DNA of 64,000 nt from Chaunax sp. Z400 (lineage: Eukaryota; Chordata; Actinopteri; Lophiiformes; Chaunacidae), in assembly GCA_037577475.1 (NCBI GenBank), contig CM075194.1:5135992-5199991 (forward strand). Reading direction: 5' to 3'. Below the pieces are notes generated by a model. It made no database searches. It was not told the origin of the DNA and saw only the letters and a program-made list of their open reading frames with translations. Shown one piece after another: positions 48,526-60,915 of the stretch. Every line of letters begins with the position of its first letter. Position 1 is the first letter of the stretch. The translations under genes were made by a program, and so were the position numbers.

Positions 48526-50545
48526 TCAATGTAAGCAAACTTAAATTTCCTTTTTTATTGCGTTTTCTCTTTTTTCAATCAAAACCGTAATTTTTCTTCT
48601 GATGTTTAACTTTTTTGTTTCAGTTATCTACAGTCTCGAACTTTAAAGGTTTTTCAGAACAGCTTATCTGCTTCATCTCCGCAGATAAACTCACCCAACC
48701 ATTTAGTCTCATTAATTCTGTGACTGATACAGTAAACACAGTTTTATTACAGCACAGAGCTGTAACCGGAGAGCTATGTTTGCTCACTTTTAATAAACGC
48801 TCTCTTAAAACCCTGAGGGCTTTATAGGAGAAACGGGGTGAGGTAGCAGTCGAATACTCATGCAAGCAAATCAGACATCTCCTTCGAGGAGCTCTAAAAC
48901 CCTTTATTTGACTGTGGCTTAACTGGTGAACCTACTGCCAAAAAGGTAAAGTTTCCTTTTTGTTATCCATCAGCCTTTCTTTTTTTCCTCTTTCTTATTC
49001 CTTCCCAAATAACTGTCTTCAATCTGAACTGACAGACACTTTAATGCAGCGAACAGGCTTCTCGATGCCTCTCGAAAGCAATGACACTATTCAGCCCTGA
49101 CCTTCTTTCTCTCTGTTGGCACTGCACTATCTCTGACAATGGAACAGGAGGAGGTTCATATAAGTTTGGCAGTGGGAAAAGTATATTCGGAAAGGTTGGA
49201 ACTCCTCTTCCTCACCAGCTATCTTTTTCGCTTCATTGTTCTCTCCTCTAACAAAAGGGGCCTTTCACTGTCCAGATGTGATGGAAATTGAAATTCAGAG
49301 TAAAATCAGGGAGTAGCGTGCAACACAAAGGAGCAGAGCATTCAATCAGGGAAAAGTCCCAGTCTCTCTGTCTACTTTACACTGAAATGAGACAACACCA
49401 GGCCTAATGATGGGCGGGTTCCCTGTTTCACATTAGGCTGATAACTATGGGCATCAACACCCAGTAATTTTTAAAAACTGTACAGGTGTAGTTCATTCTC
49501 TTTGTGCTAAACCCATTTTCTCTCAACTTTTTTTTATGCAAATTCACATAGATTATTTCACCACTTTTAATAGCAAAGGATAAACATTAAATAGCATTGA
49601 AATAAACATCTAAAAGCATTAGAAACAGTTGAAATAGTTAGCAAAGGTTAAACGTTAAATAGCGAAATTGTGTTAAATAATTTTTTGAAATCAAAACAAA
49701 AAAATCAACAAAAAAATTATGAAAATACCATATATAGCTACAGATTGATGAAAGCTTTTAAAAAAATTATTAATTGATTCATAGTTTTACTTTTATTGAT
49801 TCACAGTGTTTTAGGGCTGAGACTTTGGGTTTCCAGATTAGCACTATAGGTTAAAAATGGGGTAAGAGTGAAGGTAAACACAAGAGCAGTGTGTACTGTC
49901 TGTGAATGTGTATATGTGTGCTAATCAGAATGAACCTTATCCTCCTTGTCATGGCAGCGCTCTGAAGTCTCTGCTCGGCTGGAGCCTATAGGGGACAAAG
50001 GTGGATGTGAGGAGGCTTAATGGCTCCATCTGTTGACAAATGACTGCTTCTCTCTCCTCAGTTTCATTTTTAAAACCATTTATTTCTTCACTAGACCTCA
50101 GTCTGTTTACTCTAAGCCTTTGACCTAAAGACTGAATGTGATCAGAATCAGCGACTTTGGTTAAGCATTGGTAGGAATTTGGTTCTAAGTTGCTCTCAGT
50201 GACAAACAACGTTCCTATCAAAACAGAGAAATACGCATTCATTACAAATAAGTGAAAACTCAGGTGTATACACATACTGTATATAAAACAACATGCAATG
50301 TCTGTTGCAAATGTAGTAATTATTTAATATTCATAAAATGAGTGGTTACATCAATAGATACAACATGGAAGATTTATATTGTATAGTAATAGATGATAAG
50401 TGGCTGTTTTAGTTTCATTAGAATGATGGCCTGTGGGGAGAAACTGCTCTGGTGGTTTTACAGAGGTCTGTAGCACTTCCCATAATAATAATAATAATAA
50501 TAATAATAATGTGTTTATTCTAATATTATATTAAAAAATTAGTTA
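48526..50545. other. Intergenic, with short (ATA)n run
   Basis: No gene recognised. An (ATA)n microsatellite of about 28 bp lies at 50483-50511, just beside the inverted-repeat partner that follows. Confidence 0.5.
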
Positions 50546-50546
50546 G

Positions 50547-50652
50547 TTATTCTCTCTCCTGTAATAAATCACGCCAAAGTGATTTAATTCATCAATATTG
50601 AGTCATCATGACAGAAAATCCGTCAAATTGAACTGATGTAATCAAATTAGAT
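50547..50652 (-). repeat. Inverted dispersed repeat, left copy
   Basis: Its reverse complement matches 54001-54105 over about 105 bp with roughly a dozen differences. The pair shares CTAATTTGATTACATCAGTT and GGATTTTCTGTCATG. Confidence 0.85.
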
Positions 50653-51929
50653 TGGAATTTTATTTGTAATTAAACACACAGTATGTAGTTTCTACTGCTA
50701 GGAGTCTCCCATTAAAAACAAAACAAACACAATATGATATAACGTAAGTATACAATTTTTAAAAATTAACAAAAGTCTAGTCATTTATAAACATTTTAAT
50801 GTGGAAATATTAGTATTTTGTCTAAGTTCTAAGTTAAAAAAATGTAGCAATAATCATCTTTTTGATGTTACACTCCTTGAATGATCAATATTACCTCAAA
50901 ATCTCTAAAATTACCTCAGTGATTATGTTTTTTTTTTTAAATTTTACATGTATTGAATGTATTGAAAACAAGGATGGAACTATTGACAATATTTATATAT
51001 TTCAGGCTGCAATACAACCCAGGACTTTGAATTGGTTGTTGTGACATTGTGATGAGCATTGAACCTTAATTGAAAAACTCCTTTAAACTCTGTGCTCTTG
51101 CAGCAGCAAGTCGTTCATCTGCAGGAGAAGTTCAAATGTTTCCTGTCAGAATCATAGAACGGATCTTTTTACATTTCATTTCAAAATTGCTCCTCACTCT
51201 TTTTCCAGTTTTGCAAAATGCAAGTCCGCTCCGTTTAAAGTGACAGCCACACTTGAGAAATGACCGATTGCATTAAATTGAAATAAACTGTGGTAAATGT
51301 GGAAGGATGGAGGGTAAGTTAACTCAAAGCTTGACATCATGATAACATCCTCAGGTGGGATCCTCTGATTTTCAAAGTAAAATAGCGTAATTTCTTCCTG
51401 TCTAAAATGCATCTCTGAACCATTCTCCCTGAGCCTCTTGGTTATGGAGCTCAGCACATTCCTGCAGCATCCCCTCTAAACCTAACACCAGCACCTTTCT
51501 TTCCCTCCACTCTCAGGAGTGCAGAAGGCTGGTTGTACCCAGCCAGTGTGCAACACGAGGCTGCTTTCTCGGAATCTGCTCTCATTGCTTCCCAGAATCT
51601 CTCTGGAGCATCATTGGCTTCCATAAATATTCACCTGGCTGAGTCAAGCTGCTTTCCTCTGAATTATTTACAGATGCAGGCTGGTAGCCGCAGACGAACA
51701 AACGCTCTGTCATAAAAACCTTCAGCTCTACACTAATATCTGGCACAGAAATAAATTGTTTCCAGGTTCATTAAGGCTTCCTGAAGGATAAGGCTGTATT
51801 ATTCCATCTATTAATGAATATAACAATGAATATAAGGTATCTAATAAAAAGGACTGTGTCTATCAAAGCCTGATATATCTTCTTTCTGCCACAGAACGCC
51901 ATAGTTGTCCAAAAAAACCTGTCAATAAC

Positions 51930-52110
51930 ACATTAATGTGTCATACCGTTGTACCAGGTGTTGAGTTCCTTCATTACCACTTCATTACCATAAACACACA
52001 CGCAGTATTTTTCTCACCATATACATCCTGTTGCCACAAATACTCACTGGAGCTCCACCTGTGGATTAATCCACCGCTGAAAATAGTCCTCCACAAATTC
52101 TCTATTTCCT
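51930..52110. repeat. Dispersed repeat, related to copy at 9690
   Basis: It has the same order of short shared blocks as 9690-9890, including TTCATTACC and AAAATAGTCCTCCACAAA, with different divergence. Confidence 0.5.
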
Positions 52111-53149
52111 TCTCTTGGATAAAAAGTGAAGTGAGCAGCTGATTCAGGAAACTATTGAGGCATATATTTTGAGTTAACGTTAGCACTAGAAAGTGAAATT
52201 ATGATCTGACCGACGTGACAACAACATTTTGTTTGCACAAGCATCACAACAGAGGAGGAAAAGCCCATTTTTATGGCAGGACGTCAGCCATAAAAAAATC
52301 ACCCTACAGATTTTAACCCACTGTTGATGTAGCATTAAGCTAGCTACCTAGCTAACATCAATCAAAACAACATCAAGCTTCTTTTTTTTTCTTCTCTCAT
52401 AGCAGACAAAGTCAATCACACTATTCAAAACATTAATATTAAAACAATATTTTTTTTTTTACTGCAAATTATATTTGTTCCCTGTGATTAACTGTCCACT
52501 GAAACTGTTGCTTTTACCAAACAGGTCAGCAGCATTAGACAGAAAATGTAATATGTGATATAGTTACAGAAAATGAATGTAGGAGACCAAAATCTAACCT
52601 AACTAAAGCAAACAAACCAAACCCACCAAAATCCAACTTCATTCCACCTTAGACTATTTTAACCTATCGCAGCAAGAATTTAAGCTTTTAATTATTCTGA
52701 CAAATCAAATTAAACAGGAATATCTTCCTTATTTGAACTTTGTCTTTTTTTTCTTTTTTTCACAAAACTTTTTAATAATGTTGCTGCTGAATTCGAACTT
52801 TGTTTAAGCTGCCAGGAGGAAAAACTCATAACACTTTCATCAAGCTCCTGTTTCCATAACAACAGCCTCGGCCTTAAATCGTAGATATAAAGTTCATGTG
52901 TGTGTTTTGTAAATGTGTGTGCATTTGTCTACCTGCAGAACACATGCAACCACGTGTATGAAGCATGCTTTTCCTACAAAAATAGAAAGCTATATTGCAA
53001 CCACAGAATTTGAACCTGTAACAAGTTGTAGACGACGACTCAGTTCATTACAGTAAAGGTGACGGGTTGTGTTTCAGTGCTGCACTTAACTGGGGGTAGT
53101 TGGTTTGGACTGAAAAACAAATGCTCCCATCTGATGCAGGGGAGAAAAA

Positions 53150-53420
53150 TCTGAATTTAAAGGAACAGATCACCTAACAATGAAAATTCCATCATTATCT
53201 GCTCACCTCCATGCTGGTGGAAAGTCTGGTGAAGTGTCTTAGTCCACCAAACATTTGTGGAGGCTCACAGCAGGCTCTCCTAAATAAATACAGAAGAAGA
53301 CAGAGACTTGGTTAGCTTGGTTATGTTTTAAAAAAATAGCTGAAATCAAACATAAAGTAACTCCATACAGTTTGCACAGTGTTATCCAAGTCTCCAGAAG
53401 CCCTAAGATTAAAAATTGAT
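53150..53420. repeat. Common teleost dispersed repeat
   Basis: AATGAAAATTCCATCATTAT, CTGCTCACCTCCATGC and GTGAAGTGTCTTAGTCCACC form a pattern I recognise from interspersed teleost repeats. Confidence 0.45.
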
Positions 53421-54000
53421 GTAAAAATATGTTGTTTACAACAATTGTTTAGCTGAAATCCTCACTGTAGCCTATAAACTAAAAGCACGGCCCGTCTTAG
53501 GATGGAAGGTGCCAAAACTCAAATGTATCCACATGCACTGTAAAATCATCATCATCATCAGGGTTATTCTTCTCTGTAGTCTTCCTCCAGATCCACAGAG
53601 GACAAGACACCAATAGTACACGAATTGCATACTATTTACAGGGAAATATTACAGTATTTAATCACTGTGGTGGTGATAACAACACCGTTCAGACAGTTGA
53701 TGGTGCCGTTTCTTCTTCTTCTTTGGATAAGGCAGACTAGACGCTGCACCACAGGAGACATTAAACAACTGTTCTCACAGGCTGAGCTGCTCCTGGTGAT
53801 GAGTTCACTGGTTTCCATGAGTGAGATTTAAAAAAAAAAGAAGTTAATATCAGATCCTGAGACTCCTGAATGTACCGTTTTCTGATGCCAGAAAAGTTGC
53901 AGAGGAGCACAAACAGGCAATGTGTGCAAGCACTTTGTAAATGTTTGCTTTAAAAGATAACATATAAGTAAAATTATTATTGTTATCTAATCATTATCAT

Positions 54001-54105
54001 CTAATTTGATTACATCAGTTCAATGTAAAGGATTTTCTGTCATGCTGACTCAGCGTAAATAAATTAAATAACTTGAGAGTGATTTATTAGAGGAGACAGA
54101 ATAAC
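54001..54105 (+). repeat. Inverted dispersed repeat, right copy
   Basis: Partner of 50547-50652 in opposite orientation, 3.35 kb away. Both end at ATAAC (or its complement). Confidence 0.85.
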
Positions 54106-54226
54106 TCATTTGAATAATGTTTATTTTGAATAAAATATTAAATTGAACACATTCTGTTTATGCAGAAGTTCATCTGAACTGATTTATTATTTTTATTATT
54201 ATTATTATTGTACTAACCTAAATACA

Positions 54227-54240
54227 ACACTAGAGGGCAG
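54227..54240 (+). promoter_or_regulatory. Near-match to CTCF motif
   Basis: ACACTAGAGGGCAG differs from the core consensus only at its first base and shares 13 of 14 bases with the site at 135. Confidence 0.25.
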
Positions 54241-56514
54241 CATTGCCAAGCGTTTACCGTCTCGACTCTAAAACTCTCAGGAATGTTTCACAGACAGTCT
54301 GTGAAAACCTTCTCAAGGCTTCCTGATTCTCTGTGGATCAATGACCATAAACACCAACAGACACCTGCTGAACCTGTGAAATTAACCTCTCTGTTAACAG
54401 TTCTAATGGTGACAGGCTGTCAGCGTCAGCCGGGACAAACACACATCACTTCATCAATGTACTCAGCACACAGTCCTGGAGATGCTCAGTATTTATCTGC
54501 TTATATGCTTTTGTTCTAAATAGCTAGGAATCAATCAAAGCATCGAATTAATCTGATTTTGCATAAACATCAATACAAGAAAATGAATTCAACAGCTGAT
54601 TCTAGACGTGAAAAGGTGATGCAGCATCTCCAAATGGGGGGTGTTAGGGGGAGTAGGGGGGTGGAGCATGGGAGTAACATTAAGTGGGGCAATAGCAGAG
54701 GTTCAATAGACTGATGGGTTGAGTTACTGAACCTGCTGAGATGATCTAACATCGTTTCCTCTGTTGTTGTAAACATTGCTGAATTGAGGGTTTGTACAGG
54801 GTTTTAGGCTACAGCAAGTCACAAGGGACAAACTAAGAGCACACAGTAGCAATGAAGGGGACATGACACAGATACCATCAGTCGTCAGAGTAAAATAGTG
54901 ATATATGAAGTTTGTACATTCCAGACTGTTATATCAACGTTTCTATGATACGTATATTATGTTCAGATTACAAACACATGAGCTTGACTGTCTTCACAGG
55001 CAGATCCAGAGCCAGTCAGATCCACTGACACCAGATCAGCTGAAAACCAGGTATTTTTAGTGAGACGTCAGGACAACTTCCATCCAATAAAGTTTTCTCT
55101 ACTAATCTATTTTTTTTTCAGGCTTTTGCCTTTATTGATGGTAAAAGAGACGACATGACCTGCAGAAAAGGACTCAGGCTGGAATCGAACCCCAGCCAAC
55201 GAGACGTCACAACATTTTCTAAACAGAGGAGACGTCGGGGTAATTTCAAAATGCTCTGTTACTTTTTAACGGAAACATTTCCAGATAAAAAATTGACCAT
55301 TTTAACATGAAAAATCTTCTTTTCTTATCTCAGCTGGGTTGGACTGTGCTCCCTTGTAGTTTGTTAAAATGCTTACAACAACCAACTGCATGTTTCTCTT
55401 TTCCTTGACAAATGACTTCTCGTTGCCATCCTCTCTAAAGTTCAAATTGCTCTTTATCTGCGAGGCTCAGGGGGTCAAAGTGATGTCAATTTTATCAAGC
55501 CATTCCTGCAAAGGCCTGCAAGATGTCCGTGTGGATGATACACATCACTATCATTAACAAAAATATTAATATATATGGCTGCGGATGAAGCAACCTCTCA
55601 GGACGAGGCTTAACAAGCCCCGCGAGGACTCCCACCACAGAGGATTACAACATTATCCTGTTTACTATCGAGCTCCAGGAGAACTGGAAGCATAACACTT
55701 TCCCAATCCTATTTGTTTTTGACATCATGCCATCCATCACTCCAAGGCTGAATCCTCCTCCTCCTCCTCCTCCTCCTCTTCTTCTGCCAGGGAGCGGAGG
55801 AGAGAGGGTGAGACTTTGGATCCTTACACAAGAACTTGAGAAGGGATCCTGTGTCCACCTGGTGTGTTTTAATGATAGCATGTGTGTACATGTGCATTTC
55901 GTTGTCTTTGGACGCCCAAAAACTAAAACAGTTTTCTATCTAAAGCGCTGCAGAAATATACCTGAGCTCCTTATTTTACTGCAGAATTTGTAGCATGTCA
56001 TAATTCCCATTAATCAATTAACAAATTACTACATAATCTGTTCAATAAAAAAAAGAGAGAATTTCTTGGTTTGTTTATTTTGTTTTCTAAAAGAGAAATC
56101 TCATTTTTTAAAATAATAAATATTGCAAAAATATGTTTGTCGTAGAAAAAATTATCAGTATTTCAAAGTTTATGCTTATTTTGTTCAATATAAGGTCCTC
56201 TTGCGGACGATGCTCTGCTGATTTGTCCTCCCTTCATTTTAAGTAATCATTGTAATATTCTGATTTACTGTAATGATTCCTAAAGATTTTATTTAATAAT
56301 TGAATGATGTTCATGTGTTTATGTGTGATTTTTATGAAGTTTATGTTGTTATATGTTGTTTGCTGTCTGACTTGTGATCCTCTGCGGATTAATAAAGTCA
56401 CCTAATGTTAATTTCAGCAGAACTTTAGAGGAAATAGAAATCAGTGTCTACTTGAAGTAAGAAACACAATGGTTAGAGTTTCAATGTTATTCTCATTCCT
56501 ACTTTGCTATTTCC
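54241..56514. other. Intergenic, nothing recognised
   Basis: A (CTC)n run of about 23 bp lies at 55756-55778. No supportable coding frame. Confidence 0.5.
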
Positions 56515-56516
56515 AT

Positions 56517-56574
56517 GTATTATATTATATTATATTATATTATATTATATTATATTATATTACATTATATTAAT
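56517..56574. repeat. (TATAT)n pentanucleotide microsatellite
   Basis: About 11 units of TATAT with one C substitution. Confidence 0.93.
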
Positions 56575-56739
56575 TTTATTTTTTAGTTTACACAAACGGC
56601 CTGTTTTAAATTAAAAACAACTGTTTGTTTTCAGTTTTAGCTTAATGGACTCAACAGATATTTCAGAATAGAAGATAATTGAACAAGAGAGGAGAGAATA
56701 AAGCAAACAGAGTTGATTATGTGAAGAAGTGACACCCGC

Positions 56740-57115
56740 TCCTCATCCAAACCAGTAATGTGCAACCAGCTGAGAGCTCCATTAGGCTAATTGCCTTTGG
56801 AACTGGGAGGTACAGGCACTCTACCTCCACCGAACACCACATCCTGGACCAGATCCTGCACCGGCGTTATAAACCAGCTTCCCTCGAGTGGCCCCTGTCA
56901 GCCCTCTCACATCCTACAAGTGGTCCCGCCTCTGTTGAAATCGCTAATTGCACAGCTCATTGTGGCGGTGGGCATGGCTGTAACTCCTCACACTCACATT
57001 GTTTTCACATTTCCATGTTTTGTTGCCATGGCAGGGGGAGGCATGGAAACGAGGCCCCGGCCCATATATTTTCAAGAGGAGCTTGGCACCAGGCGGACTG
57101 AAATGTAACCACGCT
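56740..57115. other. Possible conserved non-coding element
   Basis: About 370 bp of GC-balanced, non-repetitive sequence with homeodomain-like words (GGCTAATTGCC, CGCTAATTGC). It gives overlapping frames of 113 and 105 codons but no recognisable domain and no splice context. It stands out from the AT-rich surroundings. Confidence 0.25.
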
Positions 57116-57723
57116 TCTTGTTCCTATTGCCCTCCCCTCTCTCCTCTCTTTTCAACCACTTCAATTACACAGAGCGACATGCATGTGACAGTGGTAGGAT
57201 TACACAACGGGGGGTGGGGGCGACAGCGGGGGCTGGAGATGTCCAAATGCAGCTAACGGCAGGAAAAACAGTCACTCTCCTCTGCTATGTTATTTGTTGG
57301 TGTCACGGCCGATTCCAAATGCTTCCATACAGCCATAATAACATATTACAGAACTACCATGCTGTGTGCCAGTATGCATTACACAACAGGCCTGAACAGA
57401 AAATGAACATGCAAGTGCTGTGTTTGCACACTGTCGCAGTCGCAGATCAACTCTTGAATGATCAAGAGTTAGGAAATGACTTTACATGCTTTACAAATAG
57501 TCATTAAAGGGTCCGGTAAAGGTTTATAACAACAACTGCTGCTGCAAAACTGCCCTTTAAATTAGAACGGACACTGTTCATGTGACTTTACAGGGTTTTA
57601 TACTATTTCCACACTTGACAAAAAAACTCCACCAACATCTGGCTTGTGTCTTCAGTGGGAAAGGGTACAATGGGCGTTCATCCCTGCATCACATGACTCT
57701 GCAGCAGGGCTGTGTGTGTCGTC

Positions 57724-57960
57724 CTTAAGCCCCATTCATGCTCTGAGTTAAAGACGGATATGTGTTCCGTGTGTCTTCTGCGTTCATTAATCAGACACGT
57801 TTTTGGAGAGCTTGCAGATACGGATGAGATGGATGAAACGGAGCAATACCATAGCAAATGGTCGAAGGCAGTGTGGCTGCAATTCAAGCAAGGCACGACA
57901 AATACGTACGGAAACAACGAAGAAGAAAAAAGTGAAGCAATAAGATGTAAAAACTCTCCG
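57724..57960. repeat. Dispersed repeat family TTAAGGCCCAT, longest copy
   Basis: It begins TTAAGCCCCATTCATGCTCT and GTTAAAGACGGATATG (shared with 48490) and ends with CAAGCAAGGCACGACAAATA and ACGGAAACAACGAAGAAGAA (shared with 40970). It therefore joins the two ends seen separately elsewhere. It is probably a non-autonomous DNA element. Confidence 0.6.
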
Positions 57961-58068
57961 TCATCAAGTCTCGATGTAACTAATGGCCTCACAGACCACC
58001 ACTGAGTCACCGTGTTACTTCTTGTATAGAGATGTGACCTTTTAAAAGCAATCATGTGACTTCCTAAT

Positions 58069-58072
<4 letters not shown>

Positions 58073-58110
<38 letters not shown>
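58073..58110. repeat. (CT)n microsatellite
   Basis: About 19 CT units, 140 bp before the telomere-like array. Confidence 0.95.
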
Positions 58111-58114
<4 letters not shown>

Positions 58115-58246
58115 AAAGCAATGGGCCTCAGCAAAGCCACACATTTCTTTAGTGTTTGAAGCCATCAATCAAAGAAGCATCAAGATATATAACCCACTCT
58201 TAGTTTACAAGCAGGCAAAAGTGGTATGTACTGTATTTCAGTTCTA

Positions 58247-58284
58247 AGTTGAGTTCAGTGTCATTTGTGACACTGAACTCAACT
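58247..58284. repeat. Hairpin at the edge of the telomere-like array
   Basis: Arms 58247-58263 and 58268-58284 are exact 17-bp inverted copies (left arm begins AGTTGAGTTCAG) around TTTG. The first GGGTTAGGG starts within 5 bp of the right arm. Confidence 0.92.
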
Positions 58285-60005
58285 AGAGGGTTAGGGTTGA
58301 GCTAGGGTTAGGGTTAGGGTTAGGGCTAGGGTTAGGGTTAGGGTTGAGCTAGGGTTAGGGTTAGGGTTGAGCTAGGGTTAGGGTTAGGGTGGAGCTAGGG
58401 TTAGGGTTAGGGCTAGGGTTAGTGTTGAGCTAGGGTTAGGGTTAGGGTTGAGCTAGGGCTAGGGTTAGGGTTGAGCTAGGGTTAGGGTTAGGGTTGAGCT
58501 AGGGTTAGGGTTAGGGTTAGGGTTGAGCTAGGGTTAGGGTTGAGCTAGGGTTAGGGTTAGGGCTAGGGTTGGGGTTGAGCTAGGGTTAGGGTTGAGCTAG
58601 GGTTAGGGTTAGGGCTAGGGTTAGGGTTAGGGTTAGGGTTGAGCTAGGGTTAGGGTTAGGGCTAGGGTTAGGGTTGAGCTAGGGTTAGGGTTAGGGTTGA
58701 GCTAGGGTTAGGGTTAGGGCTAGGGTTAGGGTTGAGCTAGGGTTAGGGTTAGGGTTGAGCTAGGGTTAGGGTTAGGGTTGAGCTAGGGTTAGGGTTAGGG
58801 TTGAGCTAGGGTTAGGGTTAGGGCTAGGGTTAGGGTTGAGCTAGGGTTAGGGTTAGGGTTGAGCTAGGGTTAGGGTTAGGGTTGAGCTAGGGTTAGGGTT
58901 AGGATTGAGCTAGGGTTAGGATTAGGGCTAGGGTTAGGGTTAGGGTTGAGCTAGGATTAGGGTTAGGGTTAGGGTTGAGCTAGGGTTAGCGTTAGGGCTA
59001 GGGTTAGGATTGAGCTAGGGTTAGGGTTAGGGTTGAGCTAGGGTTAGGGTTTAGCTAGGGTTAGGGTTAGGGCTGAGCTAGGGTTAGGGTTAGGGCTAGG
59101 GTTAGGATTAGGGTTGAGCTAGGGTTAGGGTTAGGGCTAGGGTTGAGCTAGGGTTAGGGCTAGGGTTAGGGTTGAGCTAGGGTTAGGGTTGAGCTAGGGT
59201 TAGGGTTGAGCTAGGGTTAGGGTTAGGGCTAGGGTTAGGGTTAGGGTTGAGCTAGGGTTAGGGTTAGGATTAGGGTTGAGCTAGGGTTAGGGTTAGGGCT
59301 AGGGTTAGGGTTGAGCTAGGGTTAGGGTTGAGCTAGGGTTAGGGTTGAGCTAGGGTTAGGGTTAGGGCTGAGCTAGGGTTAGGGTTAGGGTTGAGCTAGG
59401 GTTAGGGTTAGGGTTGAGCTAGGGTTAGGGTTAGGGCTAGGGTTAGGGTTAGGGTTGAGCTAGGGTTAGGGTTAGGGTTGAGCTAGGGTTAGGGTTAGGG
59501 TTGAGCTAGGGTTAGGGTTAGGGTTAGGGTTGAGCTAGGGTTAGGGTTAGGGTTAGGGTTGAGCTAGGGTTAGGGTTAGGGCTAGGGTTAGGGTTGAGCT
59601 AGGGTTAGGGTTGAGCTAGGGTTAGGGTTGAGCTAGGGTTAGGGTTAGGGCTGAGCTAGGGTTAGGGTTAGGGTTGAGCTAGGGTTAGGGTTAGGGTTGA
59701 GCTAGGGTTAGGGTTAGGGCTAGGGTTAGGGTTAGGGTTGAGCTAGGGTTAGGGTTAGGGTTGAGCTAGGGTTAGGGTTAGGGTTGAGCTAGGGTTAGGG
59801 TTAGGGTTAGGGTTGAGCTAGGGTTAGGGTTAGGGTTAGGGTTGAGCTAGGGTTAGGGTTAGGGCTAGGGTTAGGGTTGAGCTAGGGTTAGGGTTGAGCT
59901 AGAGATAGGGTTAGGGTTGAGCTAGGGTTAGGGTTAGGGTTGAGCTAGGGTTAGGGTTGAGCTAGGGTTAGGGTTAGGGTTGAGCTAGGGTTAGGGTTAG
60001 AGACT
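58285..60005 (+). repeat. Telomere-like satellite array, segment 1
   Basis: The array consists of TTAGGG units mixed with CTAGGG and an 11-bp form TTGAGCTAGGG, with rarer TTAGGA, TTTAGCTAGGG and CTGAGCTAGGG. Uninterrupted TTAGGG runs are only about two to four units. The G-rich strand is plus, so a telomere would lie to the right. This looks subtelomeric or interstitial, not an active chromosome end. Confidence 0.95.
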
Positions 60006-60915
60006 TAGGGTTAGGGTAGGTTTAGGGGTTAATAGGATAAAAACTCAATTCAGTACCCCTACTGAATTCTATATCTCGGGAACAAAAGGTCGTAGAGACT
60101 TGCGACCAATGTCCGTCTGGGGTTTTTTGGGGTCTCTAACAACGCCAGTCTTTGTCCCGAGTCTCTACGGCCTTCCCTTCCCGAGATATGACATATCCAG
60201 TAGGGGGGTATACTGAATATGTGTATCTCGGGAACGGAAGGTCGTAGAGACTCGGGGACAAGTCTGGCGTGTTCAGCATCCCCAAAATATGGCAGACGGA
60301 TCGTGGTTCCAAGTTGCTCCGACCTCCGGTTCACGAGTTATACTTAAGTTTATTTTCTCATTGTAGACGAATGGGGCTTGGCGCACCTATATTGAATATG
60401 TGTATCTCGGGAACGGAAGGTCGTAGAGACTCGGGGACAAGTCTGGCGTGTTCAGCATCCCCAAAATATGGCAGACGGATCGTGGTTCCAAGTTGCTCCG
60501 ACCTCCGGTTCACGAGTTATACTTAAGTTTATTTTCTCATTGTAGACGAATGGGGCTTGGCGCACCTATATTGAATATGTATATCTCGGGAACGGAAGGT
60601 CGTAGAGACTCGGGGACAAGTCTGGCGTGTTCAGCATCCCCAAAATATGGCAGACGGATCGTGGTTCCAAGTTGCTCCGACCTCCGGTTCACGAGTTATA
60701 CTTAAGTTTATTTTCTCATTGTAGACGAATGGGGCTTGGCGCACCTATATTGAATATGTATATCTCGGGAACGGAAGGTCGTAGAGACTCGGGACCAACG
60801 TCCGTCTGGGGGTTTTCGGGGTCTATGAGAACGCTGGTCTTTGTCCCGAGTCTCTACGACCTTCCCTTGCCGAGATATGACATATCCAGTAGAGGGGTAT
60901 ACTGAGTCTTAGACT
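60006..60915. repeat. Satellite island 1: three 179-bp units with fold-back ends
   Basis: The 179-bp unit, recognisable by TATCTCGGGAACGGAAGGTC, starts near 60224, 60403 and 60582, with a further motif copy near 60761. On each side a segment of about 120 bp folds back: ATCTCGGGAAC...GTAGAGAC faces GTCTCTACG...CCCGAGAT. At 60047-60068 AATTCAGTA and TACTGAATT flank CCCC. Each unit contains an 85-codon frame on the plus strand that overlaps the next unit; I see no protein family in it. Confidence 0.93.
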
